A stretch of DNA of 64,000 nt, from NCBI GenBank assembly GCA_009599575.1, contig VWND01000031.1, positions 271,636 to 335,635 of the forward strand. Direction: 5' to 3'. The notes under the pieces are model-generated. The model ran no database searches, was not told where the DNA came from, and worked only from the letters and a program-made list of their open reading frames with translations. Below are positions 35,849-50,400 of this stretch, piece after piece. This DNA comes from Blumeriella jaapii. Its lineage: Eukaryota; Ascomycota; Leotiomycetes; Helotiales; Drepanopezizaceae. Both the position numbers and the translations under genes were made by a program. Positions within the stretch are counted from its first letter, which is position 1. Each line of letters starts with the position of its first letter.

Positions 35849-38800
35849 TTTCTTTTCCCTCCTTTCTTTTTCTTCCTCTTTTCCGTCCTCTCCTCTTCTT
35901 TTTCTTATTCTTCCTCTTCTTCTCCTCCTCCTTCTCCTCGCAGCTAGAGAGAGCGATCCGTCGGTGGTCGCAGGTCTTGTTGATATCGCCTCACGGGAAA
36001 CGTCCTGTACACGCAGATATGCACTGCATGTGAAATACCCACAGCACCACCTATCAACCCCGGATCGGAGGAGATGCAAGCCCCAAATCCAAATCCAGTT
36101 ACAAATCCAGTTCCAAATCCGAATTCAAATCCAAGTGCAAATTCCAAAAAACAAAAATCCGTCTCGGCAGCGAAGGGGCGGGCGACCATCCGCCTTTATA
36201 CGTCGTGTGTGGTGTAGCACTGTACTGTCCTGCACACACAGTACTTATGTACGTAGTGAGAGATATGTATGTATGTATGTACAGTACAGTAGGTGTGCCT
36301 GGTTGGTACCGTGGTGGTGGTGGAATGCAGGTCAACTAACTCTAGTACTGTACATACATACATACATACATACCTAGGTACTGTTGTCTCTCTCCCTCCG
36401 TCCATCCGTCCGTCCATCCATCCATCCATCCATCCATATATCCATCCGAGGAACGAGCTCACTCAAGACCAAAAACCAGGTTTCCTATCTAGTCTGGACG
36501 GATGTACAGTGCATGTGTAACCAGCGTCTTGGTCCCGTCGTCACCGACTTCGGGGGTGGTACATACATACATACCTACTTACCTATAGTTAGCTACTTAC
36601 TTACTTACTTACAGTACATCTGTGCAATGTACTGCAATGTAATGTAATGTACTGTAATGTACAGTGCTGCATAGGCCGATCATGCAAGGGGATTATTCCA
36701 TTCGTTCAAGCTCCTGTTTTTCCTTCCTCCCTTGCTTGCTTGCTTCCTTGCTTCCTTCCGTCAAGCCTGCCTCCCTTGCTCCTCCCTTCCGAGATCTCAT
36801 TCTCTGTTTCTTTGTTGTTGTTGTTGTTGTTTTTATTCTTGCCCCCCCCCTTCCCCCCTCGGCTAAACAACCTACTGTAAGGACTGGCATCTCTCGACAC
36901 CGAGGACGTGGCATGATCGATGGCTGGACTGGGCTGGGCTGGGCTGGGCTAGAGTACTGTACATACATACATACATACACACACATACATACATACATAC
37001 ACACTGCACTGCACATGCTACAGCACGGTGCGGTGCGGTGCGGTGGATAAGACGGGTTACCAAAAGGCGCTGGCGCTGTCGCTGTCTGGTCATATGTATG
37101 TACATACATACATACATACAGTAGTGTGCAGTACACACACACACACACATACATACAGTACACAGTACATACACAGTACAGTACTTATCATGTCACGAAG
37201 AGCTCGGCCTAGGCCAAGCAAGCGCCAACCACGCAAGGAAGGGCGTGGCGTGCTGCGTGGCGTGGCGTGCTGCTGCGTGGGTTGAGTCACTTCGTCCAAA
37301 CTCGTGCGCCATGTGGCGTGCGGGAATTCGCACAGCGTCGGTGTGTACAGTACAGTATGTACTGTACATACAGCACAGCACAGCAGAGTATGGTATGGTG
37401 TTGGATTCCTTTCTTTTCTTTCTTTATGTATCTCTAGCTATCTAGCTATCTAGCTGTCTATCTATCTGTCTATCTAGCTAGCTATCTAGCTATCTATCTA
37501 TCTATCTATCTAGCTATCTCTCTAGCTATCTCTCTCCTCAGACAGAACCCCGCGAGAATCGTACAGTAAGTAGTACAGTCCAGTCCAGTCCTGGGCGTGG
37601 CGAACTTGACTTGCGATCCTCCCAGGACGAAGTGATTCCGACATCTGATCTTCCTCGTTCGACCTGTACATACTGTACATACTGTACGTACGGCACAGGA
37701 GGCTGGAGCGCGTGTCAAGATGGCATGGCATGCCGATGGATGTGATGCCGTCGGCATTTGCGTGCTAGGCAGGACGTCGCCATGTGGAACGTGTGGCGAT
37801 CATCCGTTGCTGGGGTAGCCAGGCTCGCCAGGCTCGCCAAGGGTACAGTAACATGTGTATGTACCTACTGTAAGTATGTACAGTAGGTAGGTGGTTTTTC
37901 TTCTTCTTTTCTTTTTCCGGACTGGGCGCTTGGGAGTCGGGCTTGTTATTCCCGGTATCGTGTGAGATGAGTGAAGCGTGCTGTATGTGGCCTAGGCTCC
38001 GTGCGATAAGTGACACATCCTGATACATCCTGTACATATCAGATGTTGGGATAGATGGAAAGGGGGTTGGTCGCGTGTTGCTCTACTTACTCGAGGAGTG
38101 TAGACACGCAAGCATCGACCGTACCTTATCTTATCTATGCTGTGAACATACAGTGCACAGATAAGGCGAGACCGCGATGACGATTAACCACCTTGTTCGA
38201 GAGAGGAACAGAGGTGAGGTGTGAGGAAGTGTCGGTGTGTGGTTCAGCAGGTTTTCGATGACTGTAGATCCTTTCCTTGGTTTCCGCGGCGATATCGGCA
38301 AGGGGTCTAGAGGCATTCGCTAAGTTCTACTTAGCTGTATTTACATTACTGTACTTACAGTACAGTGTGTAATATACTGTACTATAGGTTTAGTAGTACT
38401 GTATATGTTTTGTCTTCTTCACGTGACCGTCCTATATTATACTGTACAGTAATAGTGGGCTGCCTTCCCACAATTATCCTGCGAGTAACATCCTACGCCT
38501 AACTTCCATCCATTCATCCAGATTCTACATCATCCACCCATCCACTGTGAGAAAAAGACAACGTGATTTGAAAACGCCCTGAACGAGGCGTCGATGCTTC
38601 TATACTGCGTACACACTGTAAGCAAGGGTCTTGATGGCTGCATCTCGCTTGCTTGTAGCGAACTCAGAGGGACGGGGGGGATGATCCGGTCGTCATACTG
38701 TACCTGACTCTCAGATGAGGACTGAGAAAGGCGAGAAGGCATGTGTATATTGTACTGTACTGTACATACAAACAGTGGGTGATCGGGATGCAGACATGTT

Positions 38801-39584
38801 ACAGTAACATGTGATGGGGTGCCGGTATTTCTGTGAGGGATGATACTGTACTGTAGGTTAAGCGAGAGTCGCAGTCTGGGTACAGTACAGTACTGTACAC
38901 AGCCGAGCGTTTTACACATGTGAGGTACTGTATAGTATCAACTGCACCATGGAGTAAACAACACAAATAGCTTTTTTTTTCTTTTCTTTTTTTTTTCTCT
39001 ATTTTTTTTTAAAAAAAAAGCATCCGTCGGTGCAAGGTTCTGTGCAAGTCCATATTTCATAACGGATTCGGGATCTCCTATACAGTACTTAGGTACCTAG
39101 GTACTGTACAGAACATGTCAAATCCAAGCCATTGGAATAACACGAAGAGCCCTCCCTTCCTTCCGCAACGCATCCTTAAGATTTGGGGGCACACCGATAA
39201 TCGCAAAGCCAATCAATCTTTTCTGGATGCTCTTTTCGTCAAGCAAAAAGTGCATTCAATACTGGCTCAAGCCTGCCTGGGTAATAAGTTCATGTTGACC
39301 GAGATGGCTCCACGTCTTTTCTTCACACGGGCGTTTGGCTTGCAAGAATCCGATGGCAAGCCTACCTGCCCCGCAAAAACAAAACCAGAAGACGAACAAG
39401 TTGAACATCTGACTTCGTTGGCTTGGGGAAGGGTTAAATTGGCAGCCAGACGTCTCAAACTGGGATTTCATTGTCTGTTCTTTCGAATTGTCTTCGAAAG
39501 GCAGCTTCCGGTCAGGACGCTGCGCTCTTGGATCGCAGGGTATAGCTACTTCTGATGTACAATTACCAAACATGGCTGATGGCT
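35849..39584. repeat. Long repeat-rich region, no supported gene
   Basis: About 3.7 kb without a credible gene. Repeats include AATCCAAATCC-like units near 36085-36145; ATAC, ATCC and TACT runs at 36260-36660; CTTG/CTTC runs near 36720-36770; GGGCT near 36930-36950; ACAT/ACAC near 36960-37010; CTAT/CTAG tetranucleotides at 37430-37530; and T and A homopolymers at 38970-39020. TACTGTAC-type motifs are very frequent between 38340 and 39110. A 28-base element at 38456-38483 recurs at 63801. Confidence 0.75.
38456..38483. repeat. Dispersed 28-base repeat, copy 1
   Basis: TGGGCTGCCTTCCCACAATT then ATCCTGCG. The copy at 63801-63828 differs by one base in this span. Both lie 3' of a TACTGTAC/ACTGTA motif. 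Confidence 0.8.
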
Positions 39585-40743
39585 CTACTTCTTCTCGCCA
39601 TCCTTCTTCTTCTTCTTTCCCTCCTCTGCATCTTCGCTCTCGTCTCCCTCCGCCTCCTCCCCCTCCTCCTCCTCCTCCTCCTCATCTTCGGCCTCGGCAG
39701 CCAGCTTCGCCTGTCTCTCCTTCTCCTCCTTCTCCAGCGCCACCCACTGCGCATCCTTGTCGGCCTTCACATAGTCGGCTGGGGCCTTCAGGTTCGCATC
39801 CGACTTGATGATGCGGCCTCTCCCCACCAAGCTAACCACGATGGAGGCTCCGACGAAGAACGTCAGCACGAAGCGGTAGATGCCGTACCACTCTGGAAAC
39901 CAACCCCGGGACGTGGCGCGCGCGTCGGCGAAGTAGAGGAAGTTAAAGGCGAGGAACTGCGTGATGAGCGCGTACTCGATGGGCATGAAGATGGTGGGCC
40001 AGGCGACGGCGGGCGCGATCACGCCGTAGACGTAGCGGCGGTAGCTGTGGTAGCCGCCGAACCCGGCGTATTCCATTCCCCAGTGGATGGCGCCGAGGAA
40101 GGAGATGATCTGAGGCTCATGAGTACAAGGACGTTCGAAGAACGAGCGATCGGAGGCTTACCACAGCACCATATCCGATCTGGATGGGGGTGACGAGATC
40201 GAGCAGTTGGTGTGCTGTCTGTGGGGAGAAGAGCCAGCCGTGGCCGTGGGCGTGAGCGTGGTTGATGTCGAACGCGAGGAAGACGGTCGAGAGAGAGGTG
40301 GCGGCGTACGGCAGGATCCCGGCCGCGCCAATGTACAGCGACTCCTTGGGCACCTGGGACAGGGAAAAGGTCTCCTTGATGGTCTCGAGATCGGCTTTGA
40401 TGCCCGCGCTCATGTCCGGTCCTCCTTTCTCCCCCTGACCTTCCTCGAACACATGTCGAACGCTGGAGCCGCCTGCCACGTCCTCCGGGTTGGACTCGAT
40501 CTTCGCATGCGCGGCTCTCTCCTCGGCCTGGGTGTCAATCTGATCGGGAAGCTTGGTCGCGGAGAACGATGCCGTGGTGCTGGGCCGGGCGATTGCTGCG
40601 AGAACCTGGGGTCGAGAGCTGTTCCACTGGCGCAGGGGAGCGGCATTTCGGCATTGAGAAGAAGCTGCACGGCCAGCCCATCTGGCAGATGGCGCGTGGG
40701 TGAAGCTCCTCAGCAGTGAGCGTGTAGCGGTCGTGCGAAGCAT
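39585..40743 (-). CDS. Mitochondrial inner-membrane protein, DUF3429 (TMEM69-like)
   Basis: Two exons, 40743-40162 and 40109-39585, with a 52-base intron give 368 aa. The N-terminus MLRTTATRSLLRSFTHAPSA is Arg/Ser-rich without acids, a clear mitochondrial presequence. Several hydrophobic segments follow from about residue 140, including VPKESLYIGAAGILPYAATS, then LAFNFLYFAD and YRFVLTFFVGASIVVSLVG. The central motif FLGAIHWGMEYAGFGG (just after the intron) is typical of DUF3429. The C-terminal tail is acidic then lysine-rich (Glu runs, GKKKKKDGEKK) and encoded by CTC/CTT repeats. Molecular function is not established. It is divergent from VPS13, sharing a 693-base upstream region. Confidence 0.86.
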
Positions 40744-41436
40744 GCTGGAAAGTGTAATAGTTGCAAAAGCTCCCCCGCAAAGTATGGTCGACGGCGCGCG
40801 CTCGGTCGAAAGTCAATTGATGACGTGCAGAGCCGGGGGGCAGGATGGCGAGGCCCGAGATGCGGATGAGTCTTGATGAGTGAAAACGTGAGGCTATTCG
40901 GAGCAGTCCGTTGCCGGTGAAGTTGGTGGAGGACTGAGGGTCAGTGAAGGGACGTCTGTTGAAGGTGTTGAAGGACGCCTGGATGCCGACCCAAATCGAG
41001 TTTGGCCTCGTCGAGCTCCCCGAGCTATGACGTCTACAGTACAGAGGGCTGTACACAGCAAGTGCGTGCACGAGTGAGCGGGAGCAGGCAGGACTGAGGC
41101 ATCGCCGTCGACTCCGACAGTGCTGACTTTTCTCTTCTTCTTCTTCTCGCGAGAACAGTCTTCATCCACCAGAATCGTTCATCGCAAAGCTTGTTCCAGA
41201 GCGGAGAGTTGCACCACCTCCGACGTGCAAACTCAATCATAACGTGGTTTGCCCCCTTCCACTTCGACGAATCCCTCGCGCGCGACCGACTCACCTCGCA
41301 CACAGCTGCGCGCGCCATGAGCTGAATTTCGACGAGAAAACATCGCAGCGACTGTCGCGCCTCGCAGACGGATGACGACCTCTCGCCGGAATCCTTGAAC
41401 GAGCACCCCGCCGGGTAACGGCAAGCAACGCTCGGG
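40744..41436. promoter_or_regulatory. Shared upstream region of the DUF3429 gene and VPS13
   Basis: The 693 bases between two divergent starts must hold both promoters. A TTCTTC stretch lies at 41132-41148. No specific operator was recognised. Confidence 0.4.
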
Positions 41437-44400
41437 ATGTTGGAGGGACTCGTTGCCTCGTTGCTGAACCGCTTCCTGGGCATGTACATCAGGAACTTCG
41501 ACCCCAAGCAGCTCAACGTCGGGATCTGGTCGGGCGATGTCAAGCTGCGAGACCTCGAGCTGCGGCGGGAGGCCCTGGACCAGTTGAAGCTGCCGATCAA
41601 TGTGGTGGAGGGCCACCTGGGACAACTGACCCTGAAGATTCCATGGTCGAACCTGCGGGGCTCGCCGGTGCAGGTCTACATCGAGGATGTCTACGTGCTG
41701 GCCGCACCGAAGGAGGATGCCGAGTGGGACGAAGAGGAGGAAGAGAGGCGGCGGCAGGCCGTCAAGATCGAGAAGCTGGATAGTGCGGAAATGCTGCAGG
41801 ATCGCAACCAGGAAGGCATGAGCTCGGAGGAGCAGCAGAAGAGCCAGAGCTTCACCGATAGCCTGGTCACGAAGATCGTCGACAACCTCCAAATCACCGT
41901 CAAGAACATCCACGTTCGCTACGAGGACTCGATCTCGGCGCCTGGCCACCCCTTTGCTCTCGGGGTGACCCTTCAGGAGTTCAGCGCGATCAGCACGGAT
42001 GGGCAATGGAAGCCGACATACATACAAGATACCGTGGGACCTACACACAAGCTTGCTACGCTGGGCGCTTTGGCGGTGTACTGGAACACAGACACCTCTC
42101 TGATGAGTACGGGCAGAGAAGCCGAAGTTCCGGACGCAAAGCTTCTGCCGCATGATAAAATGCTGGAGAGATTCAAAGAAATGATTGTGAGAGCAGAAGG
42201 CCAAGAGACAGGCCGTCACCAGTTCATCCTAAAACCCGTCAGCGGACAAGCGAAGATCGAGATGGACAAGTCTGGAAAGTCTGACCGACCGCATGTCAAG
42301 GCTGGCTTGATTTTCGACGAGATCGGTCTTGTCTTGGATGATGCTCAATACAGAGATGCGCTGATGATGGTGGATCTATTCCACTACTTCATCCGTCATC
42401 AAGAGTACAAAAAGCTGCAACCCAAGGGCGTCTCGCCAAAGGAAGATCCACGGGCATGGCTCAAGTTTGCAGGGAACGCCGTTTTGAGCAAAATTCATGA
42501 TCGGAATCGCCGCTGGTCCTGGGCCTTCTTCAAGGAGAGAAGAGACGACAGGATCCGCTACATAGAGCTGTTCAAGAAGAAGAAGAAGGTCGAACCTCCG
42601 ATGACTCCAGAAGAAGTCACTGAGCTGCAAAAGCTCGAATGGAAGCTGAACTATGAAGACATGCGTTTCTGGAGATCCTTGGCGAGGAATCAGCTGAAGA
42701 AAGAGAACGTCGGTGTCAAGAAATTGCAGACTGCCAAGAAGAACCAGGGATGGGTCGCTTGGGCATGGGGCTCGAAGCCCAAAGAAGAGCAAGAGGATCC
42801 CGAGACCACCATGTCAGAAGAGCAACGCAAAGAGCTGTACAATGCCATTGACTGGGACGAGAAGACCGCCCTTGCTGAAAGTGTTGACCTGCCGAAAGAC
42901 TCGGTAAAGATGCAAATCGATGCATCGCTTAATACTGGTAGTTTCACGCTGAAGCGAGATCCTCACGACAATGTGGTTGAGGTGCTCAGTCTCTTCTTCG
43001 ACGGCTTCCGCGCCAAGTTCCTCCAGCGACCAGAATCATTCCTGGCTGACATTAGTCTCAATGGTCTGCGTGTCAATGATGGCACGACCCCTGACAGTCT
43101 CTATACTCAGATTGTTCGCGTCAAAGATGCACCAGACGCTCCGACGCAGAAGTTACAGATTGATAGCGGTGACATTGCTGAGGAGTCTGTTGATCCTTTC
43201 TTCCAGTTCCAGTTCGAGAAGAACCCTCTCGATGGTGCAAGTGATCTCGCGCTCACCGGAAAGTTGAAGCCACTCGAAGTCATATGGAATCCTCTGTTCT
43301 TGGTCGGCATCATCGAGTTCTTCAAGCCTCCTGAAAACCACATGGAATCGATTGGTGCGCTCATGGAAACCGCTGGGGCTACTGTAGAGAGCTTGCGGCA
43401 GCAGACCAGAGCAGGACTTGAATTTGCGCTCGAAGAGCACAAGACTTTGAACGCCAAGCTGGACCTCCAAGCACCTCTCATTATTGTCCCAGAGAGTATC
43501 ACAACCAGGAACACCACGTGTCTGATTCTAGACGCCGGTCACATCAGCGTAAACAGCCAGCTTGTAGACCCAGACACAATGAAGGATGTCCAGGCCAAGC
43601 AGAGGCAGTCGTACACAGACGAGGACTTCAAAAGACTCGAGTCATTGATGTATGACAAATTCCTGGTCAAGCTGTCGTCCACTCAGGTCTTGATCGGGCC
43701 CTCAATCGAGGAAACCAAGGCTCAGCTCGATGATCGAGATGAATCGAAATCCATGCATATCGTCGAACAGATCAACATCGACTTTATGGTAGAAACATCA
43801 ATCATGCCCAAGGCTCCCAACCTGGCCAAAGTGCGCATCTCTGGTACCCTCCCGGTGCTGCACGTTGCAGTCTCAGATAAGAAGTACAAGAGCTTGATGC
43901 GAATTATCGAGGTCGCTATCCCGACGCTAGACGAGGACGAATCGTCTGACAACAGTGCTGTGGCAGGCACTACTTCTAGCCAGCGGCCCCGGGCGATCAG
44001 CACAATTTCCAAGTCAGAAAGGTCCAAGAACCGCAGGTCGGGTTCGTCCTTCCAATTTTCCACCCAGGAAGCCATCATTCTTCAAGAGGAGCCGGCGTCC
44101 GATGACGAGGATTCATTTCAAGACGCTGAGAATGACAGTGTTAGTGACAAGCTCAAGGTTCAACAGCGCAATTTCGAGCTGAAATTTGAGGTCGATCGGC
44201 TCCAGGGATCGTTGTACAAAAGTGACCCAGAAGGGAGGAAGCCTGATCAGTTACTGGTCGAGCTCGTTGCGGAGAACTTTGGTCTCAATTTGATTGTCCG
44301 GCCTTACGACCTGATTATCGACACATCGCTCGAATCTGTGGTTGTAGACGATTACGTGGAAAACCCCTCAGCAGAGTTCAAATCCATCGTATCTTCTGGA

Positions 44401-47400
44401 GATGCGGAAGAGGCCTCTGATGATCGCAAAGACCTGATACAAGTCAAGATCATTAAAGTCAAGCCAAGCTCACCAGAGTTCATGTCCAAGTATGAGGGCA
44501 TTGAGACAAACATTGACGTTGCCATCTCGACCATCAACCTTATCGTCACACGTAAGACTTTGCTGACCCTGCTCGACTTTATCTTGATCACATTTGCCGG
44601 CGGCAACGATGCGCCAGCTCTAGAGGTTCCCGCGAGGGAGATCACAGACATCGAGGACGAGGAAGCTACAGCAGTGGCTGCTCCTGAGGTCAAGTCAGAC
44701 TCTGGATCTGTCAGGATCAAGGTAGATTTGAAGAGCATCGTGCTAATTCTCAACAACGACGGTATCCGTCTCGCTACACTGACCCTGAGTGCCGCAGATG
44801 TTGGCATCTTCGTCTTGAGCAAAACTCTGCGTATCGCTGCCAAACTTGGTGATCTCTCACTATTGGACGACATCAATCAAGGCGCATCCTCTGATTCAAA
44901 TCTCCGGCAGCTGATCACCATTCAAGGTGATGATCTAGCAGACTTCCGTTATGAGACTTTCGATCCTGATAGCGGAGACTCGTATCCAGGCTATGATTCG
45001 TCTATTTTTCTCCAAGCCGGGTCCATCAAATTGAACTTCCTCGAAGAGCCTTTCCGCAAGATCATTGATTTCCTGGTCAAGTTCGGAAAGATGCAGGCTA
45101 TTTTCAACGCTGCAAGACAAGCGGCAGCAAACCAGGCCACCCAACTTCAACAGAATGCGAGCCGTATCAAGTTCGACATCAATATCAAGACGCCCATCGT
45201 GGTCTTCCCGCGAGTCATGGTGGCTGGTCAACAAAAGCGCGATGTCCTCACAGCTCATCTCGGAGAAATTTACTTGGAGAATAAATTTGTCCCTCTAGAT
45301 GATTCCGAGGATGCTATCATCGCAATGAAGCTATCGGCAGGCATTCGAAACATCAGGCTTACTTCAGATTTTTACTACTCGGAAGGCCGAGCTGAAGAGC
45401 TGGAGCTTATTGATAAGGTAGACTTGGGTTTCCTAATTACCTACGCTGAGCATGTAGAGGGCATCAAGAGGCCTGATACAGAAATTGAAGGCAACATGAC
45501 GGACTTCAACCTACGCATTACCCAAAACCAGCTCAAGTTCTTGTTGGAGCTTGCGAAGTCCGTTCCAGCGGCATTTGCGGTTGATGCAGATGAAGACGAG
45601 CAGTCGGCAATTGACGATGTGCCCAAAGCGACGTTTCAAAAAGCCAAATCGATTGAGCCCGAGGCCAAGGAAGGGTCCAACGAGTCTAATAATACAATCG
45701 TAAATCTCGGACCCGAACTAGGTGTTGATTCGAAGAGTTGGACCAAGCTCGACCTTGCGTTCCATGTTCATACCATCGGATTGGAGCTTATTTTAGCTAA
45801 GGACGATGAGCCTGTCGGAGACCTCGAACCGTCGAGCCTTTCAAAGTTCTCACTGGATGATACCAAAGTCAAGCTGCGTATGATGACCGACGGATCTCTT
45901 GAGTCTGAGTTTCTGATTCAGTCCTTTACGATACAAGACAGCAGGACTACATCGACGAACAAGTTCCGAAAGATCATGACCTCCTCTAACAAAGATGTCC
46001 AACAATTCATGGCAAGCGTTACAATCTCGGGGGGGCGAGAGCGTAACCTCATCGCTATTGTGGCTGTCGATAGTCCTCGTATCATCTTTGCTCTAGATTA
46101 TCTCTTCGCAATTCAAACGTTTATTGCTGGCGGTTTGGCTGTTGAAGAGTCACCGATTCCAGACGACGAAAGCCTTGACGAGTCTCTCGTTGATTCAGAC
46201 AACGAATCGAACATGGGTGTATCACATCCTGGACTTGCGCGTACCAAATCATCTAAATCACTTGCAACAACCCCAGCTCAGGCGTCCTCTCAGGCCGACG
46301 AACCTTCCATGACAATTGCTTTCAGAGTCAATGTCGTGGACGCCCAACTCATCTTGATCGCGAACCCGCTGAGTTCCAGTTCCGAGGCTATTGTCCTTGG
46401 AACTAAGCAGATTGTTATGTCTCAGCAGCACGCTCTGACTTTGCAAGTCTCTAAAATGGGAATGTTCTTGTGTCGGATGGATCGTTTCGAGGATTCTCGC
46501 CTGCGAATTTTGGACGATTTCTCCCTCTCATTGTCGATGGATAGCTCAAAGGAGAATTTATCAAGCATCCATGTCGATGTTGAGCCACTTGTGCTGCGCC
46601 TGTCACTTCGAGATATTCTTCTAGCTACACAAATTGTGACCAAAGCGTCTGAACTATCCGGCAACGATAATCAAGGGGAAAGTAAACTATCTGCTTCAGA
46701 CGAAAAATCGAGGCAGCTCAAGCGCTCCGGAGATGGGTCGTTGAAGCGAAGATCTGCTAGTGGAAAGGGAATGTCGAAGACGGCAAAGACCAAAGCTGCC
46801 ACTACAGCACCTCCCAAGCAAACGCAGCCCTCGGTCAAGCAATTGATTGCGAAGCACGAAGAACTGAGTGCTACCTTGGAGGGCATGAGAGTTATCTTGA
46901 TTGGTGATCTCCATGAGCTGCCAATTCTAGACCTGAGCGTCAAAGGCTTCACAACCACCGCAGCTGATTGGACAACCAACCTTACTGCAGACACCAACAT
47001 TGACATGTTCATCAACATCTACAACTTTTCCAAATCTTCTTGGGAGCCTCTGATCGAGCCTTGGCAGTTGGGCCTGCAAGTCTCGAAGGAGTCTGGTACC
47101 AATCGTATGGCGATCGATGTCACGTCGCAAAAAACACTCGATCTAACCATCACGTCGGCGACAATCGCCCTTGCTTCAAAGTCCGCTCAATTTTTGACTC
47201 AAGACGATGTACTCTCGAAGCCGCGCGGAGCAGAGGCGCCCTACAGGATTCGCAACTACACAGGCTTTGATATCAACATTTGGGCTGATGTACCGGATTC
47301 GGAAAATCAAATGGCAGCCAGGTTAGAAGATGGAGAAGAAGGTCCATGGCGATTCGAAGACTGGGAGAAGATGCGTGAGAATCTTTCGCCAGAAAACAAT

Positions 47401-50400
47401 ACTGGCGTTGTTGGCGTGAGACTTGAAGGCAGTGGCTTTGACAGCATCAACAAGATAGCCGTGAACAGAGAAGGCGAGTATCTGTACAGTCTCCGGCCTC
47501 GAAAGGATCAGATTTTACACCGTCTACTGGTCGAAATCACACTTGGAAACGACAACGTAAAGTATATCACGTTCCGCTCCCCGCTTCTGGTCGAAAACAA
47601 GACCCAGATTCCAGTCGAATTGGGAGTGTTTGACGCACAAGAAGGCCATCTTCTGAAGATTGAGAAAATCGCTCCAGGGGAAAGCCGTCCGGCTCCCGTG
47701 GGTGCAGCATTCTTGAAGTCGCTCTTGGTGCGGCCTGATCAAGGCTTTGGTTATTCGTGGTCTACCGAATCTCTCTGGTGGAAGGATCTTCTCCGGCGGC
47801 CGACACGAACGATGACGTGTAAAGGCGAACAAGACAAGAATACTCCGCCGTTCTACTTTCAGATGCATGCTACCATAGACAAGACAAATCCACTGACCAG
47901 GTATGTGATACAACGTTCGGGAAGGGCTCGACACTGCTGACATGGCTCTAGTATCTACCCATACATGCGGATACGTCTTTCTGCTCCTGTTGAATTGGAA
48001 AATCTTCTGCCTTATGATTTCAAATATCGCATCTACGATAAGAATACCAAGAAAGACTGGACTAACTTTCTTCGAAAAGGCGGTCTTAGTCCAGTTCATG
48101 TTGTTGAGCTCTCGCATCTGCTACTGTTGAGCGTTGACATGCAAGACACTGTCTTCAAGGCGAGCGAGTTTGCGATCATTAATTCGAACAACCAGGAGGA
48201 CTTCAGAAAAGAATCGACTCTGGTATGCAAAGACAATGACAACTTGTCGTTGAACCTTCGACTTCATTATTTCAAGATACCCGATAGCGGCGGCGCTTTC
48301 AGAGTCACTGTGTACAGTCCATATGTCATCCTGAATAAGACTGGGCTAGACATCAACATCAAGGCAAAGTCACTTCTGCAGCAGGCTAAGACGGCTGCTG
48401 GACAAGGGATGCGTACAGATTCGGGCGATCCGCAGCAACGAAAAGCACTTCCTTATATGTTCGCATTTGGCGGTGATGATCAACGCAATCGCGTTCTTCT
48501 CAAAGTCGGAGAATCGGCCTGGAGTAAACCACAAAGTTTCGATGCCATCGGATCTACTATCGATGTTGTCTTGCCATCTGCGACGAAGAACACTGAGATC
48601 CACGTGGGCATCACCATCGAACCGGGAGAGGGCAAATACAAGATGACTAAAGTTGTCACTTTAGCGCCACGATTTGTGCTCAAGAACCAAATGAGCGAAG
48701 AAATCAACGTTCGGACACCAGGCTCTTCCGAGCTCATGACGATCAAGCCCACGGAGCTGCAGCCACTGCACTTCCTGACAAAAGCATCGCTGAAGCAGTT
48801 GTCTCTATGCTTTCCCGGGGTGAACAATCAGTGGTCATCTCCTTTCAACATTTCTGATCTGGGTACCACTCACGTCAAGCTTGCTAAGGTTGGCCAACGA
48901 CAAATACTCATTCGGATTGAGATTCTCATGGAAAATGCCACAATCTTCCTCCACTTGAACACGGAAACCAAAAACTGGCCATTCTCCATGCGCAACGAAA
49001 GTGACACGGAATTCATGTTTTTCCAGGCGAATCCGAATATCGATGATGAGGAGACAGTGGATCGATCAGGCTGGCGCCCAATCCGATACAAACTACCACC
49101 ACGAAGCATCATGCCATACGCCTGGGACTATCCCGCTGCCAAGCACAAGGAGCTCATCATCAATGCTCATGGAAAAGAACGACACATCAAGCTTGCCGAG
49201 ATTGGAAACTTGATACCTATGAAGATCTCTGCTCCCTCTAGTGCCACCGGGGCCATGGAGCACAAAATCATTGACCTGAATGTGGCAGCAGATGGTCCGA
49301 CGCAGACTTTGATTCTGTCGAACTACAAAGTCTCCAAAAGTTTGTACAAGCAGAAGTCTCGCTCTGAGTCGTCAACCAGTGTGGCTGGAGGCTTTGAGGT
49401 CAAAGACCAAGATACAGACGTCACTTTCAGAGCACAACTCAAGCTAGCTGGGGTCGGTATCTCGCTAGTCAATGCACAGTTGAGAGAACTGGCGTATGTT
49501 ACATTCCGGGACATCTCACTCAAATACTCCGAATCACCGCTCTACCAGACCATTACCGCTGGGATCAAATGGGTGCAAATCGACAACCAACTTTATGGCG
49601 GTATCTTCCCCATGATCTTGTATCCTAGTGTGGTTCCCAAGAACACCAAGGAGACAGAATCTCATCCTTCTGTGCACATCATGGTTACGCGGGTCAAGGA
49701 CGATTCATATGGGGTTCTCTACATCAAGTATGCCACAATCTTGCTGCAGCAGATGACTCTTGAGATTGACGAAGATTTCGTATATGCACTTCTGGAATTT
49801 TCCAAGGTGCCCGGCGCGACATGGTCGGAGACACACGAGGGCGTGTTGTGTGACGACAGTCTTGACATCCCAGAGCCGACTCAGGATCAGTCCGGCCAGG
49901 ATATGTATTTTGAGTTACTCAACATCCAACCTATGCAGCTCGATCTGTCGTTCGTCCGAACTGACCGCGTCAACGTCGAAGACAAGACATCTTCGAGAAA
50001 TCCTCTGATGTTCTTCTTGAACGTCCTCACGATGGCTATCGGTAACATCAACGATGCTCCTGTTCGGATGAACGCTCTCATGCTGGAGAATGCCAGAATG
50101 TCTTCGACTGTCCTTCTGCAGAATGTCTCGAATCACTACTCGCAAGAAGCGCTGTATCAGGTCCACAAGATTCTCGGATCCGCTGATTTCCTTGGCAACC
50201 CAGTTGGCCTCTTCAACAATCTGAGTTCGGGAGTGGCGGACATCTTCTACGAACCGTACCAGGGATTTATCATGTCCGATCGACCAGAGCAACTTGGAAT
50301 TGGCATCGCCAAAGGCGCGACCAGCTTCGTAAAGAAATCCGTCTTTGGCGTCTCTGACAGTCTCCAAGGTGACTGGCAGTATTGCCAAAGGACTTGCGGA

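Noticed and set aside
39115..39555. 146-codon ORF beside the DUF3429 gene
   Set aside because: The product looks partly protein-like but resembles nothing I know. It lies between homopolymers and a gene end; unsupported without transcripts.
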